DNA from: Bacillota bacterium
GTDB taxonomy: Bacteria; Bacillota; Sulfobacillia; DUMF01
Length of the DNA: 64,000 nt
Direction of reading: 5' to 3'
NCBI GenBank assembly: GCA_012840015.1
Contig: DUMF01000027.1
Location: 62,001 to 126,000 of the forward strand
Part shown: in pieces, positions 35,739-45,423 of the stretch
Layout of the letters: each line of letters starts with the position of its first letter
Position numbering within the stretch: position 1 is the first letter of the stretch
Notes under the pieces: generated by a model
What the model was told of the DNA's origin: nothing
What the model saw: only the letters and a program-made list of their open reading frames with translations
The model's database searches: none
Position numbers and translations under genes: made by a program

Positions 35739-37463
35739 TCAATACTTCGGTCTCGGCGTGTAGTGCGTGTGCAACAGCTCATGAGACTTGTGGCTTAGCG
35801 GCTTACCCAGGAACTCTTCATACAGCATCTTTACCGCCGGGTTCTCGTGCGACTTCCTGAGCGGCATGTTCTTATCCACCTCATATATGGCAGCCATTCT
35901 CTTTTTTCTGATTTCGGTATTGGTAGGGATTGGTTGTCCGCCACCGCCGAGGCAACCGCCGGGGCAAGCCATGATCTCGATGAAGTGGTAATTGACCTCA
36001 CCGGCCTTAACCCTATCTAAGATCTTCCTGGCGTTGCTCAGTGTATGGGCCACCGCCACTTTTACCTGCAGCCCGTCGAAATCCACAGTAGCTTCTTTAA
36101 TTCCTTCAAGGCCACGCACTTCGTTGTAGTCCAACCGCTCCAGCGTCTTGCCGGTGACCAGTTCATAGGCGGTCCTCAGGGCTGCCTCCATGACACCACC
36201 GGTAGCCCCAAATATGGCTCCGGCGCCCGTGCTAACTCCAAGGGGATCGTCGTATTCCTCCTCGGGAAGGCTATTCCAGTCTATGCCCGCTTGTTTCACC
36301 ATTCTGCCGAACTCGCGGGTCGTTAACACGTAATCGACGTCCTGGAACCCCGAAGAGTTCATCTCAGGCCGCCTGCACTCGAACTTCTTGGCAGTGCATG
36401 GCATGATTGAGACCACTACGATCTTGGATGGGTCGACACCCACCTTTTGAGCATAGTATGTCTTGGCTATGGCGCCGAACATTTGTTGGGGCGATTTGCA
36501 CGTAGACAAGTGATCTAACAAGTCGGGGTAGAAATGTTCGATAAACTTAATCCAGCCCGGACTGCACGAGGTAATGAGCGGTAGCTTTCCACCATGTTCA
36601 AGCCTTTCGATGAGTTCTGAGCCTTCTTCCAATATGGTAAGGTCTGCAGCGAAGTCAGTATCGAACACCGGATTGAACCCTAACCGACGTAAAGCTGCCA
36701 CCATCTTGCCTGTACTTATCGTGCCCGGTTCCATCCCGAACATCTCGCCCACTGTCACTCTCGTGGCAGGAGCGGTCTGGACAATCACGTGCTTATCCGG
36801 ATCTGCCAAGGCTTTCCAAACTTTGTCTATATCATCATGCTCGTATAGTGCCCCAACAGGGCATACTAGCGTGCACTGTCCGCACAAAACGCAGGAGACA
36901 TCAGCCATCGGCTGTTGGAAAGCGGTGGTCACCACGCTCTTGAAACCCCGATTCATCGGAGCGACGGCTTTGATCCCCTGGATCTGCTCGCATACGGCTA
37001 CACATCTCCGGCAGAGAATGCACTTGTTCGGGTCCCTTACGATGGAGGGCGTGGAGTCATCTACCTTGAACTCTTCCCTGATGCCTGGAACCCTGACCTC
37101 TCTGATACCAAGCTTCTCAGCCAAAGCCTGAAGTTCGCAGTTGAGGTTGCGTATACAGGTCGGGCACTCGTAAGGATGGTTGGACAGGAGCAGCTCCAAA
37201 GTAAGACGTCTGGAAGCCCTAACCAGCGGGGTATTGGTGTGCACTTCCAACCCGTTTGACACCGGGTAAACGCATGCAGCCTGTAGTGCCTTCGTTCCCT
37301 TCACTTCCACGACGCACATTCGGCATGCACCGATCTCGTTAATGTCTTCGAGGAAGCACAGCGTAGGAATGTCGATTCCCGCCTTGCGAGCCGCTTCCAG
37401 AACCGTAGCTCCCTCTTCTATCTCCACTTTCTTGCCGTCTATGGTCAAAGTGACAAGCGCCAT
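35739..37463 (-). CDS. hydA: [FeFe] hydrogenase catalytic subunit of NAD(P)-linked multimeric hydrogenase
   Basis: The catalytic subunit that makes or consumes H2, probably electron-bifurcating with reduced ferredoxin and NADH. The 574 residues show, in order: an N-terminal [2Fe-2S] domain (C-x-E-V with NEIGACRMCVVEV), a His-rich [4Fe-4S] region (HPYECPTCIRNLNCELQ), two [4Fe-4S] clusters (CILCRRCVAVC and CVLCGQCTLVCPVGAL), and the H-cluster domain. L1 is TSCSPGW at about 297, L2 MPCTAKKFE at about 353, and L3 ACPGGCLGGGGQP at about 497. TSCSP is a known L1 variant of the more common TSCCP. The gene is the last of the operon. Confidence 0.95.
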   Translation of the reverse strand: MALVTLTIDGKKVEIEEGATVLEAARKAGIDIPTLCFLEDINEIGACRMCVVEVKGTKALQAACVYPVSNGLEVHTNTPLVRASRRLTLELLLSNHPYECPTCIRNLNCELQALAEKLGIREVRVPGIREEFKVDDSTPSIVRDPNKCILCRRCVAVCEQIQGIKAVAPMNRGFKSVVTTAFQQPMADVSCVLCGQCTLVCPVGALYEHDDIDKVWKALADPDKHVIVQTAPATRVTVGEMFGMEPGTISTGKMVAALRRLGFNPVFDTDFAADLTILEEGSELIERLEHGGKLPLITSCSPGWIKFIEHFYPDLLDHLSTCKSPQQMFGAIAKTYYAQKVGVDPSKIVVVSIMPCTAKKFECRRPEMNSSGFQDVDYVLTTREFGRMVKQAGIDWNSLPEEEYDDPLGVSTGAGAIFGATGGVMEAALRTAYELVTGKTLERLDYNEVRGLEGIKEATVDFDGLQVKVAVAHTLSNARKILDRVKAGEVNYHFIEIMACPGGCLGGGGQPIPTNTEIRKKRMAAIYEVDKNMPLRKSHENPAVKMLYEEFLGKPLSHKSHELLHTHYTPRPKY

Positions 37464-37504
37464 TTCAATACCTCCATCCTGGTGTATCTGCTAACGCCAC
37501 GGTT

Positions 37505-40500
37505 TCATTCCCGGACATCGCACCGCAGGCACCTCGAAGCCTCTGCCACCGCCGATTCCTCGTCGAAGGTCTCTTCGACTTCAGAGAAGTCTCGGACCCG
37601 TTGTTCCACGGACAGCTTCCGAGTCGTTACCCGCGGGCACGCTTCCTCGATGAGGGTACCTGTTACCTTGCGTTCCACTGGCGCCTTTTCTATCAAGACG
37701 CCAGTACCGCCCAGATATTTGTCTATCTCAGACGCAGCTTTCTTGGCATGGGCTATTGCCTCTATAACCGTTGCAGGCCCAGAAACACAGTCTCCGGCAG
37801 CGAACACGCCCGGTATCGAAGTAGCGGTGGAGCGATTCTGCACGCTCACGAGGCCACCTTTTCCACTCAGCCCATCGGCGAAGCCCGTATCGGGGGCCTG
37901 ACCTATCGCTTCGATGAATACGTCTGCCTCGATGACTGACGTGGGACCATTGTCAGGGACAGCACGCCTCCTGCCTGACTTATCGAATTCAGCCAGTTTC
38001 ATGTGAGCGAGCTCTATCCCCGTTACGTGTCCTTCTCCAATTATCCTGACAGGGTTCACGAGCTGGGTAATCTTGATCCCCTCGCGAACCGCCTCTGCCA
38101 CCTCTTCTTCCAGAGCTGGCATATCCTGAGTCCTACGCCTGTACACGATTTCTACCGAGCTTGCGCCAAGCCTTAGCGCGGACCTGGCGGCGTCCATTGC
38201 CACGTTGCCACCGCCCACTACGACTACTCTCTTGCCTTTCACGTCTATCGGCTTCCCTAGGTTAAGATCCCTGAGGAACTCAACGCCGGAAACAACTCCC
38301 TCAAGGTCTTCACCTGGAATGCCCAGCTTCATGTCCTTGTGCGCTCCCACAGCCACGAATACCGCATCATACTCTTTACGCAATTGCTCGAAGCTGATAT
38401 CTTTTCCTACCTTCGTGTTTGTTTTGAGTTCCACGCCCAGCTCGAGTATGGTGTTTATTTCGGCGTTCAACGCCTTCTTTGGCAACCTGTACTCGGGAAT
38501 GCCTACGGCCATCATGCCACCCGGGACGGGCAAGGCCTCAAAAACGGTCACCCTGTAGCCGAGACGCCCGAGGTAGTAGGCTGCAGTTAAACCTGCAGGA
38601 CCCGAGCCGATAATTGCAATCTTCTTGTCCTTCAGAGCCACCGGCTTTTGGACGGGCCTCTTGCCGTTCAAGCTGATCGCGTAGTCACCGACAAATCGCT
38701 TGAGCTCCCTGATAGCGAGCGGCGCGTCAAGCTGGTTCCTGCGGCATTTTCTCTCGCAAGGATGGTGGCAGACACGCCCGCACACTACTGGGAACGGGTT
38801 TTCTTCCCTGATAGTCTCGTAGGCTTCCAAGTAACGGCGATTCTTGATATGGTCCAGGTATACTGGCACATCTACGCCTGCAGGGCAAGTATTTTGACAT
38901 GGCGAGAGGAACAGCGAAGCGCATACGGAAGCGGGGCACTTCTTATCCCTTATGTGAGCCTCGTACTCCTCCCTAAAGTACTTGATCGTACTGAGCACAG
39001 GGTTAGGTGCGGTCTGGCCCAAGCCGCACAGTGCCGACTGCTTTATCGTGTTGCCAAGTTCGAGAAGGAGCTCGATATCTCCCTCCCGGCCTTCGCCGTG
39101 CGTGATCCTTTTTAGAATGTCAAGCATACGGCGAGTGCCGATCCTGCATGGGGTACACTTTCCACAAGATTCATCCTGTACGAACTCGAGGAAGAACTTG
39201 GCCAGGTCCACCATGCAGGTGTCCTCGTCCATCACTATCAAACCGCCAGACCCCATTATGGTTCCCAACGCCGTCAATGACTCGTAATCGATCGGAGTGT
39301 TGAGGTGCTCCACCGGTATACAGCCACCAGACGGGCCGCCGGTCTGTGCAGCCTTGAACTTCTTTCCGTCTGGAATCCCTCCACCGATGTCGAATACGAT
39401 CTCCCCTAGAGTTGTCCCCATCGGCACCTCGACCAAACCGTTGTTGATGATCTTACCTGCAAGAGCGAACACTTTGGTGCCTTTGCTGCCCGAGGTACCG
39501 ATCGAAGCGAACCATTCCCACCCGTTACGAATGATCGTGGGTACGTTGGCCAGAGTCTCCACGTTGTTAATTATGGTGGGTTTGCCCCACAAGCCGGAAT
39601 TCGCGGGGAAAGGCGGCCTTGGCCTGGGCTCACCCCTCTTGCCTTCGATGGACTGGAGAAGGGCGGTTTCTTCGCCACACACGAACGCTCCTGAACCCAA
39701 TCGTAGGTCTATATCAAAATCGAAACCAGTGCCAAATATGTTTTTCCCTAGCAAGCCCATCTCTCTGGCTTGAGCGATAGCTATTTGCAGACGCTCCACG
39801 GCAATTGGGTATTCCGCACGTACGTATACGAATCCCTGGTTAGCTCCTATGGCGTAGCCCGCAATCGCCATACCCTCGAGCACAGAGTGCGGATCGCCTT
39901 CAAGCGTGCTCCTGTCCATAAAGGCTCCCGGGTCACCTTCATCGGCATTGCACACGACGTATTTGGGGGAACCCTTAGCCTTGTAAGCGAACTCCCATTT
40001 CAAACCAGTCGGGAATCCGCCGCCTCCACGGCCTCTTAATCCCGATTTTTTTATGGTATCGATAACCTCCAGTGGGGTCATCGTAGTGAGCACTTTGTGT
40101 AGAGCGAAGTATCCGTCGCGCGCAATGTACTCTTCGATTTTTTCCGGGTTGATCAAACCACAGTTTCTCAAGACTATCCTGTGCTGCTTCTTGAAGAACT
40201 CGATATCCTGGAAATCCACCACCGCCTGCTCAGTCTCAGGCTCCTTGTATAGCAAGCGCTTGAGGACACGACCCTTGAGGAAGTGCTCTTCAACGAGTTC
40301 TTTTACGTCCTCAGGTTGAACCTGGCAGTAGAAAACCCCTTCCGGGTACACCATCATATTGGGACCGAAACGGCAAAAACCAAAGCAACCGGTTTCTATA
40401 ACCTGTATTTCCTTATCTAGCCCCCTGGCCTTTATCTCCTCCCTGAGGGCCGTCCTTAAGGCTTCGCTACCAGACGCAGTGCATCCGGTACCAGCACAAA

Positions 40501-40528
40501 CTAGCACGTGTGAACGGTAGAACGGCAT
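37505..40528 (-). CDS. hydB: Hydrogenase flavoprotein subunit HydB (NuoF-like) fused to a GltD-like NAD(P)H:FAD domain
   Basis: A 1007-residue fusion. Residues 1-110 form a [2Fe-2S] thioredoxin-like domain ([11 protein letters not shown] and CFGFC). The NuoF-like FMN/NADH domain has [10 protein letters not shown] near 166 and [11 protein letters not shown], then an SLBB region, then the [4Fe-4S] motif [10 protein letters not shown] near 454. From about 545 a GltD-type unit follows: cluster cysteines ([25 protein letters not shown]), the FAD motif [16 protein letters not shown] near 638 and the NAD(P) motif [17 protein letters not shown] near 771. Stand-alone HydB ends near 600. The added flavoprotein resembles the large subunit of NfnAB, so NADPH may enter the reaction. 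Stop-to-start gap to hydA is 41 bases. Confidence 0.93.
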   Translation of the reverse strand: MPFYRSHVLVCAGTGCTASGSEALRTALREEIKARGLDKEIQVIETGCFGFCRFGPNMMVYPEGVFYCQVQPEDVKELVEEHFLKGRVLKRLLYKEPETEQAVVDFQDIEFFKKQHRIVLRNCGLINPEKIEEYIARDGYFALHKVLTTMTPLEVIDTIKKSGLRGRGGGGFPTGLKWEFAYKAKGSPKYVVCNADEGDPGAFMDRSTLEGDPHSVLEGMAIAGYAIGANQGFVYVRAEYPIAVERLQIAIAQAREMGLLGKNIFGTGFDFDIDLRLGSGAFVCGEETALLQSIEGKRGEPRPRPPFPANSGLWGKPTIINNVETLANVPTIIRNGWEWFASIGTSGSKGTKVFALAGKIINNGLVEVPMGTTLGEIVFDIGGGIPDGKKFKAAQTGGPSGGCIPVEHLNTPIDYESLTALGTIMGSGGLIVMDEDTCMVDLAKFFLEFVQDESCGKCTPCRIGTRRMLDILKRITHGEGREGDIELLLELGNTIKQSALCGLGQTAPNPVLSTIKYFREEYEAHIRDKKCPASVCASLFLSPCQNTCPAGVDVPVYLDHIKNRRYLEAYETIREENPFPVVCGRVCHHPCERKCRRNQLDAPLAIRELKRFVGDYAISLNGKRPVQKPVALKDKKIAIIGSGPAGLTAAYYLGRLGYRVTVFEALPVPGGMMAVGIPEYRLPKKALNAEINTILELGVELKTNTKVGKDISFEQLRKEYDAVFVAVGAHKDMKLGIPGEDLEGVVSGVEFLRDLNLGKPIDVKGKRVVVVGGGNVAMDAARSALRLGASSVEIVYRRRTQDMPALEEEVAEAVREGIKITQLVNPVRIIGEGHVTGIELAHMKLAEFDKSGRRRAVPDNGPTSVIEADVFIEAIGQAPDTGFADGLSGKGGLVSVQNRSTATSIPGVFAAGDCVSGPATVIEAIAHAKKAASEIDKYLGGTGVLIEKAPVERKVTGTLIEEACPRVTTRKLSVEQRVRDFSEVEETFDEESAVAEASRCLRCDVRE

Positions 40529-40571
40529 GTTTCTATATTCCTCCTTCGACTCCGTGACTTGGTCGCGACCC

Positions 40572-40937
40572 TTACTTCTTTACATTGATCACCCATTCGA
40601 GCACGGGCTGCCCGTTGACGACGTGTTGTGCGACGATTTGCCGTGCTTTCATTGGGGTCACTAACCCGTATGTCACCGGCTTCTTGCCAGGTACGATCAC
40701 GTCCACCAGCGGCTCCTTCGCGCAAAGTCCGATGCACCCTGTCTGTGACACAGTGACATCGGTCAAGTGTCGCTTGTCCAGCTCATCCAATATGGCTTCC
40801 ATCACTTCGCGGGCCCCGGCGGCTATTCCGCAGGTTCCCATCCCGACGACTATCTGAACCCCTTCAGTGAGTTGACGTAGTTTCATCTTCTCGAGTGCCT
40901 GTTCTTTAACCCGCTTCAGGTCCTCTATGGTCTTCAT
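40572..40937 (-). CDS. [2Fe-2S] thioredoxin-like ferredoxin, HndB-like hydrogenase subunit
   Basis: A 121-residue protein of the thioredoxin-like [2Fe-2S] ferredoxin family, as HndB of NADP-reducing hydrogenases. The four cluster cysteines lie in [11 protein letters not shown] and [12 protein letters not shown] plus a nearby residue; by eye only three cysteines are seen in the protein (Cys-Gly-Ile, Cys-Ile, Cys-Ala), one short of the usual four, so cluster binding is uncertain. It sits between HydB and the histidine-kinase-like ATPase with short gaps and overlaps, as part of the hydrogenase operon. An electron-transfer or assembly role is inferred. Confidence 0.75.
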   Translation of the reverse strand: MKTIEDLKRVKEQALEKMKLRQLTEGVQIVVGMGTCGIAAGAREVMEAILDELDKRHLTDVTVSQTGCIGLCAKEPLVDVIVPGKKPVTYGLVTPMKARQIVAQHVVNGQPVLEWVINVKK

Positions 40938-41481
40938 AGTTTACACCTCCGCGAAGTTCCTCGAGGCCGCTTTCCACATACTGTTTGATCCATTTAAGTA
41001 CCCCAGGTGCGTTGACCGGCACTTCACCAAGGATGCGCCTAATCTCCCTGGTGTCGAGCTTAAATGTCTTTCCATTTAGCTCGTGCTCGTAGAGCAGCTC
41101 CAGCTCCGGATTGCACGCCAGGATGACCTGCAGGGTCGCCGCAACATCTCCCAAAGGCATACAGTCAATGCTCTGCTTGTTGAAGCGAACATATACCACA
41201 GTCCCCTCCCCAGGTTTGCTCTTTATCTCTACGGTACCCCCGGTGAGCTCAGCTGCCTGTTTGAGCATCGGCAAACCCAAACCTATCCGTCGCGTCCTCC
41301 TGGTCGTGAAGAAAGGGTCGAAAACGCATCCAGCTGTGCGGGCGTCCATGCCCCTTCCGTTGTCTTTGATTTCTAACGCAAGCCACTCTTCGGTCTCTCG
41401 CAAACTTATCTCCACTCTGGTTGCCCCGGCCTCCAGTGAGTTTTCCACTATATCAAGCAAATGTAGAGACAGCTCCACCAT
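40906..41481 (-). CDS. GHKL-type ATP-binding protein (histidine kinase-like, no kinase core)
   Basis: A 191-residue protein with only the ATP-binding half of a histidine kinase: DIVENSLEAGATRVEIS (N box), EIKDNGRGMDARTAG (G1), FDPFFTTRRTRRIGLGLPML (F and G2 boxes) and GGTVEIKSKPGEG. There is no dimerisation or phosphorylatable histidine domain. Similar ATPases occur in hydrogenase operons of Clostridia, beside HydABC; the exact role is unknown. Its start overlaps nothing, but no clear ribosome site precedes ATG 41481. Its end overlaps the start of the HndB-like gene by 32 bases. Confidence 0.8.
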   Translation of the reverse strand: MVELSLHLLDIVENSLEAGATRVEISLRETEEWLALEIKDNGRGMDARTAGCVFDPFFTTRRTRRIGLGLPMLKQAAELTGGTVEIKSKPGEGTVVYVRFNKQSIDCMPLGDVAATLQVILACNPELELLYEHELNGKTFKLDTREIRRILGEVPVNAPGVLKWIKQYVESGLEELRGGVNYEDHRGPEAG

Positions 41482-41497
41482 CTGTACGTACTACGTA

Positions 41498-41977
41498 CTA
41501 CACGTACTTCTTCAACACTTCTGGTACCTTATCGGGTTTCATCCTCGCGTGGGTGTCCTGGTTGACCATAATCGTGGGAGAAAGACCGCATGCCCCGAGA
41601 CACCTCACCACTTGCAGAGAATACTTGCCATCGTCGGTGGTGTCTCCCGCCTTGATCCCCAACTCCTTTTCGAACCGTTCGATCACCTTCGGCGCCCCAC
41701 GCACGTAACACGCCGTTCCGTTACAACACTGGATGTTGTACTTCCCCTTGGGCTTTAGTGAAAAGAAGCTATAGAAGGTCACCGTGCCATACACATCTGT
41801 GAGGGGTATACCGAGCTCCTCCGCGATTTTCACCTGAACTGCCCTGGGAACGTAACCAAACAGCCGCTGTGTTTTCTGCAGCAATGGAATCAGTGCGCTT
41901 CTGTCTCCTTTATACTCTCCGATCGCCTCTTCAATCTCTTTGTACTTCTCTTCACAAGCGCATGCCTGCTCTCCCAT
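41498..41977 (-). CDS. hydC: NADH dehydrogenase/hydrogenase subunit HydC (NuoE-like)
   Basis: The [2Fe-2S] subunit that carries electrons between HydB and the catalytic subunit. The 159 residues end with the thioredoxin-like NuoE domain, with cluster cysteines in YNIQCCNGTACYVRG and VVRCLGACGLSP. The helical N-terminal region (LIPLLQKTQRLFGYVPRAVQ) is typical. I chose ATG 41977 after AAGGAGG, 10 bases away; an upstream in-frame GTG is less likely. Its stop lies 16 bases before the GHKL gene. Confidence 0.92.
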   Translation of the reverse strand: MGEQACACEEKYKEIEEAIGEYKGDRSALIPLLQKTQRLFGYVPRAVQVKIAEELGIPLTDVYGTVTFYSFFSLKPKGKYNIQCCNGTACYVRGAPKVIERFEKELGIKAGDTTDDGKYSLQVVRCLGACGLSPTIMVNQDTHARMKPDKVPEVLKKYV

Positions 41978-42039
41978 GTCCCGAATTCCTCCTTCCGCTT
42001 TAGCTGCCACAACCACTGCCTATTCGCTTGAAAAAAGCT

Positions 42040-42780
42040 TTATAGAAATACCACCTCCCTACCCGCCACCCCATTCAGTGCCATGAGGATCTCCTCAATG
42101 GTCGGCGCTTCCATCAGGAACGCCATCCTGACCGGACGAATCTCGTCCAGGCTATGAGCGTCAGACGAAAGCACGTACGGACCAGCCGCACCGAGTGAGG
42201 CAAAATGCTGCATTTCTTCAACCGAATGGGCGTGAACGAGCTCAAAACAATCAAAATGAAGCCCCTTCGGCACGATCCCGAGTTGCGTCAGGACGCTGTT
42301 TCGCGGCCTATCTATGTGTGCAGCACAACACACTCCGCCCATTTCCTTCACCACCGGCAAGACCTCGGAAATGCTGCGCCCGCACGAGGTCCCCAGAAAG
42401 CGCTGGATCGAGCCCACCTGGCTCCCGTCCGGAGCGAACTTGATCTGCTGGCCGAGTCTTTTTTCGTCCAACGCAATCCAAGGCAAAGCAGCGTGTACCC
42501 ATTCCTGCAAACGCTTCGCTTTTTGACTTTCTTCAAAGACACACAACACGTGAACTTCTTCTTCGGTCTCGACTTCCATACCAGGCATGACCGTTACTCC
42601 GAACTCACGCCCAGCTTGAATCACTGCCTCTGCGTTCTCGCACGAGTTGTGATCCGTAATTGCTATTAGTGAAAGCCCCATTTCTGCGGCGCGCTCGCAA
42701 ATCGCTATGGGGGTCATTTCATTTGCCCCACACGCGGATAACGCAGTATGAATGTGCAAATCAGCCCCGTAATACCTCAT
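42040..42780 (-). CDS. PHP domain phosphoesterase-like protein
   Basis: A 246-residue PHP protein. Metal-binding motifs appear in order: ADLHIHTALSACG at the N-terminus, AITDHNSCENA (residues 40-50), PGMEVETEEEVHVLC, CCAAHIDRPRNS and YVLSSDAHSLDEI near the end. This is the complete pattern of a metal-dependent phosphoesterase. The substrate is unknown. It lies inside the hydrogenase operon, overlapping the DRTGG gene by 20 bases; such PHP genes recur in clostridial hyd operons. Confidence 0.88.
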   Translation of the reverse strand: MRYYGADLHIHTALSACGANEMTPIAICERAAEMGLSLIAITDHNSCENAEAVIQAGREFGVTVMPGMEVETEEEVHVLCVFEESQKAKRLQEWVHAALPWIALDEKRLGQQIKFAPDGSQVGSIQRFLGTSCGRSISEVLPVVKEMGGVCCAAHIDRPRNSVLTQLGIVPKGLHFDCFELVHAHSVEEMQHFASLGAAGPYVLSSDAHSLDEIRPVRMAFLMEAPTIEEILMALNGVAGREVVFL

Positions 42781-43123
42781 CGGCCTCTCGAAGCAACTCG
42801 TAGAGTCTTCCCGCGGTTTCGAAGGACCGGGCTTCAGAAACCATAAGCGGTACCCCTTCCTGCTCGGCTTTCGTCACAGTGGCAGCTTCCGGCTTCTTGC
42901 CACCCGTGATTATCACTCCCGCTACGCCAATCAGGCTTGCCACAGCCACTACGTTGACGTGGGTCTGGATCGTTATCCATAAGTCGCCGGGCTTGGCGTT
43001 GGCCAACACGTCACTCAGCAGGTCTGAACAATAACCTCCAGAAACAGGACGTTCGCCACCACCTTTCGTACACATTGACAGTCGGAGCTTTTCACATACA
43101 TCGTTAACCGTCACGGCGTTCAC
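42761..43123 (-). CDS. DRTGG domain-containing protein
   Basis: A 120-residue protein with the DRTGG fold, seen in SDLLSDVLANAKPGDLWITIQ, VNVVAVASLIGVAGVIITGG and EGVPLMVSEARSFETAGRLYELL. DRTGG domains bind nucleotides or regulatory ligands in other proteins. Stand-alone copies are found in hydrogenase operons of Clostridia. Its start overlaps the end of the hydrogenase-like gene by 20 bases. Confidence 0.82.
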   Translation of the reverse strand: MNAVTVNDVCEKLRLSMCTKGGGERPVSGGYCSDLLSDVLANAKPGDLWITIQTHVNVVAVASLIGVAGVIITGGKKPEAATVTKAEQEGVPLMVSEARSFETAGRLYELLREADEVLRG

Positions 43124-44435
43124 CCTTTTCGGTCTCGGCCCGGCTCGCCACGGGCGGTGGTAGTTGTCTAGCCACTTCCACCATTGCTTCCGCGAGGCCC
43201 TGAACCTTTTCTCTCAATTTGAATATGCAATCCAGCTCGCTGGCCCTTCCCTGAACGATGTCCTCAGCCAAGGCTTTACAGTTAGGCGACCCGCACGCCC
43301 CGCAATCGAGGCCTGGCAGCTCCTTGGCTACCTGCTCCATTTGGTTGACTTTTGCGAGTGCCACTTTTATGTCCGTATCGAGCCTCATTACCGGCCTTGG
43401 GGTGATTTTCACGGACATATCGAAGAAACTGGTGCGGTACATGTCCGCAAGGGCTTCGCTAGATAGCAAAGCTTTTCTCCCGCTGGCCTCGGAGGCCTTA
43501 TGTTTGAGAATAGTCCGCCCTACGAAAGGATTCTGCACGGTCAGGCAACCGCCCACACAACCGCCGGTGCACGCCTGAGCTTCGATATAGTCCACTCCAC
43601 TCAAGCGACCTCTCTCCACTTCCTCTAAAACAGCGATGACATTATGGATTCCGTCCACGGACAGCACAGAACTCCCCTGAATGGCCAGCCCCTCACCCCC
43701 GGATCTTCCCCACCCTATGCCACGGCTCGTAGCACGAGGGGTAAAAGGCCGGGCGGAGTTCAATCGTTTCATCATCTCGCCGTAAATAGCTGAAATCGGT
43801 ATAGCACCATCTAATAACAAGGGCCCCTTATAAGACACAGGTTGCTTAACCGCAGTGATCTTCGCCGGACAAGGAGTTATAAAATGCACACCGACCTCTC
43901 CGAAGCCGAAACTCTCTCTGGCCAATCGTGCGGCAATCTCCATTGGGGGTTCGAATGGCACTATGTTATCTAGAAGGCTAGGAAACCTAACCTGCATCAA
44001 ACGGACTACTGCCGGACAGGCTGAGGATATGGCAGGACGAGGTCCCTTCCCAGACTGTAAGTACTGGGAGATGACTTCTGAGACCATATCGGCCGCTACA
44101 GCGACCTCAACTACGTCGTCGAAACCAAGCTCTAGAAGCGCTCCGAGGATGTGAGCTTCATCGGTAGAACGGCCGAACTGCCCTAGGAGCGCCGGTGCCG
44201 GAAGGGCGATGTTCTTGGGGAAGGACTTGAGCACTGTGAGGTCGTCGGCTACCGCCACCTTGGCGTGGTTTGGACATACACGTATGCACTCTCCACAGTC
44301 CACGCAACGTTCCTCGATAATGACCGCTTTACCTTGCCTCACCCGGATGGCCTCGGTAGGGCAACGCTTTATGCAGTTTGTGCAACCCTTGCACTTCTCT
44401 TCTAGCAGCCTGACGGAGTGGTAGTAAGCGCCCAT
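43104..44435 (-). CDS. Sensory-type [FeFe] hydrogenase-like iron-sulfur protein
   Basis: A 443-residue protein with two N-terminal [4Fe-4S] clusters (CKGCTNCIKRCP and CVDCGECIRVCP), an H-cluster-like domain, and a C-terminal cluster domain (LDCGACGSPNCKALAEDIVQG). The H-cluster loops are degenerate: L1 reads SSACPAVV instead of TSCxPxW, L2 is TPCPAKITA, and L3 is ACTGGCVGGC without the GGGQP. Such proteins accompany HydABC and are thought to sense H2 or redox state rather than turn it over at speed. It lacks the PAS domain of HydS. The operon around it encodes the PHP, DRTGG, RsbW-like and GHKL proteins, which may form a signalling set. Confidence 0.85.
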   Translation of the reverse strand: MGAYYHSVRLLEEKCKGCTNCIKRCPTEAIRVRQGKAVIIEERCVDCGECIRVCPNHAKVAVADDLTVLKSFPKNIALPAPALLGQFGRSTDEAHILGALLELGFDDVVEVAVAADMVSEVISQYLQSGKGPRPAISSACPAVVRLMQVRFPSLLDNIVPFEPPMEIAARLARESFGFGEVGVHFITPCPAKITAVKQPVSYKGPLLLDGAIPISAIYGEMMKRLNSARPFTPRATSRGIGWGRSGGEGLAIQGSSVLSVDGIHNVIAVLEEVERGRLSGVDYIEAQACTGGCVGGCLTVQNPFVGRTILKHKASEASGRKALLSSEALADMYRTSFFDMSVKITPRPVMRLDTDIKVALAKVNQMEQVAKELPGLDCGACGSPNCKALAEDIVQGRASELDCIFKLREKVQGLAEAMVEVARQLPPPVASRAETEKGERRDG

Positions 44436-44452
44436 TCGCAGACCTCACTTGC

Positions 44453-44863
44453 TCATCTTTTGAGAAGGCTGTAAACGAATGTCCCGGCCCCGCACCGAGA
44501 CCTGACCACCAGTATATCCGAGTTCTTCTTGATATTCGGTAAGCCCATTCCGGCTCCAAACCCCATTTCCTTCACGAAAGGCGGTGCCGTGGAATAGCCC
44601 TCTTGCATAGCAAGTTCTATGTCGGGTATCCCGGGCCCTCTATCCTTGGCCGCTATTTCAAGACAATTCTCCTTAATAACGGCCCTGAGCCGACCGAAAT
44701 ACGCGTGAATGATGATATTGAGTTCCAGTTCGAAAGATACGATAGTCGCTCTTCTAACCAGCGTAGGCTCCATGCCGCTCTTCTGAAGCACTTCCTTGAT
44801 TTTCGAAGCGGCATCTCCTGCGGTGTTGAATTCCATGCCCCTAATGCGAAACTCAAGAGTCAT
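44453..44863 (-). CDS. Anti-sigma-factor-like serine/threonine kinase ATPase (RsbW family)
   Basis: A 136-residue HATPase of the RsbW/SpoIIAB kind with AAKDRGPGIPDIELAMQEG (G1), FGAGMGLPNIKKNS (G2) and the C-terminal GTFVYSLL. The N box is in SFELELNIIIHAYFG. It could phosphorylate or bind a partner protein, but no antagonist or sigma factor gene is nearby. It heads the regulatory part of the hydrogenase operon, with its start overlapping the ECF gene by 11 bases. Confidence 0.82.
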   Translation of the reverse strand: MTLEFRIRGMEFNTAGDAASKIKEVLQKSGMEPTLVRRATIVSFELELNIIIHAYFGRLRAVIKENCLEIAAKDRGPGIPDIELAMQEGYSTAPPFVKEMGFGAGMGLPNIKKNSDILVVRSRCGAGTFVYSLLKR

Positions 44864-45368
44864 GCGACTTTTTGGAGCCCAAGAAACCTGCCCTCTCGAG
44901 GGACGCCAACACCAGCAACGCTACGGCTGAACCTATCAACGCGGTATACAGTTGGGTCACGGTCAAAGACGCCATCACGGGCGCGGGTACCTTGGCATTC
45001 TTTGCCACAATGAACTTCATACCTGCCGTCATTACGGCGAACTTCGCCACTGCCGCGGCTGCTCCGGCGAAAAACTTGTTGAATCTATATGGAAGCGAGA
45101 ATACCAGGCTATAGATGATATTTCCTGCTATGATCACCGGTACGGCTGGAGCGAACTTCATTATCCCCATCGTAAGCGCTACCCATGGTGTGAAAAGGCC
45201 GACCAGAACCCCTGAGGTCCATCCCGTGCTTATGGATGCTACGCCCAGAATCGCGTTCACCACTGGACCCGTTACCCACTGGTTAAGTCCCAAAGACTGA
45301 AACGCAACCGCCAAAGCGAGAAGCACTGCTGTTCTAATTAGAAAGGTAAGTCCGGATTTGGTATTCAT
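44853..45368 (-). CDS. ECF transporter S-component-like membrane protein
   Basis: A 171-residue integral membrane protein with about five or six hydrophobic segments. Strand or helix text such as RTAVLLALAVAFQSLGLNQW, GPVVNAILGVASISTG and VPVIIAGNIIYSLVF is typical of ECF-type substrate-specificity subunits. GGAGGTCACC lies before ATG 45368. No ECF ATPase or T component is present, so it would depend on shared ones. It heads the hydrogenase operon; the substrate (a metal, cofactor precursor or other) is unknown. Confidence 0.75.
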   Translation of the reverse strand: MNTKSGLTFLIRTAVLLALAVAFQSLGLNQWVTGPVVNAILGVASISTGWTSGVLVGLFTPWVALTMGIMKFAPAVPVIIAGNIIYSLVFSLPYRFNKFFAGAAAAVAKFAVMTAGMKFIVAKNAKVPAPVMASLTVTQLYTALIGSAVALLVLASLERAGFLGSKKSHDS

Positions 45369-45423
45369 GAAGGTGACCTCCAGATGAGTATTTTACACCT
45401 TGCCTTCAGATCTGTGAACCAGT

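Noticed and set aside
37505-40528. Two separate genes wrongly joined in the HydB-GltD frame
   Set aside because: The frame is continuous across the junction near residues 545-600 with no internal stop, and both parts have all motifs, so a real fusion is the better reading.
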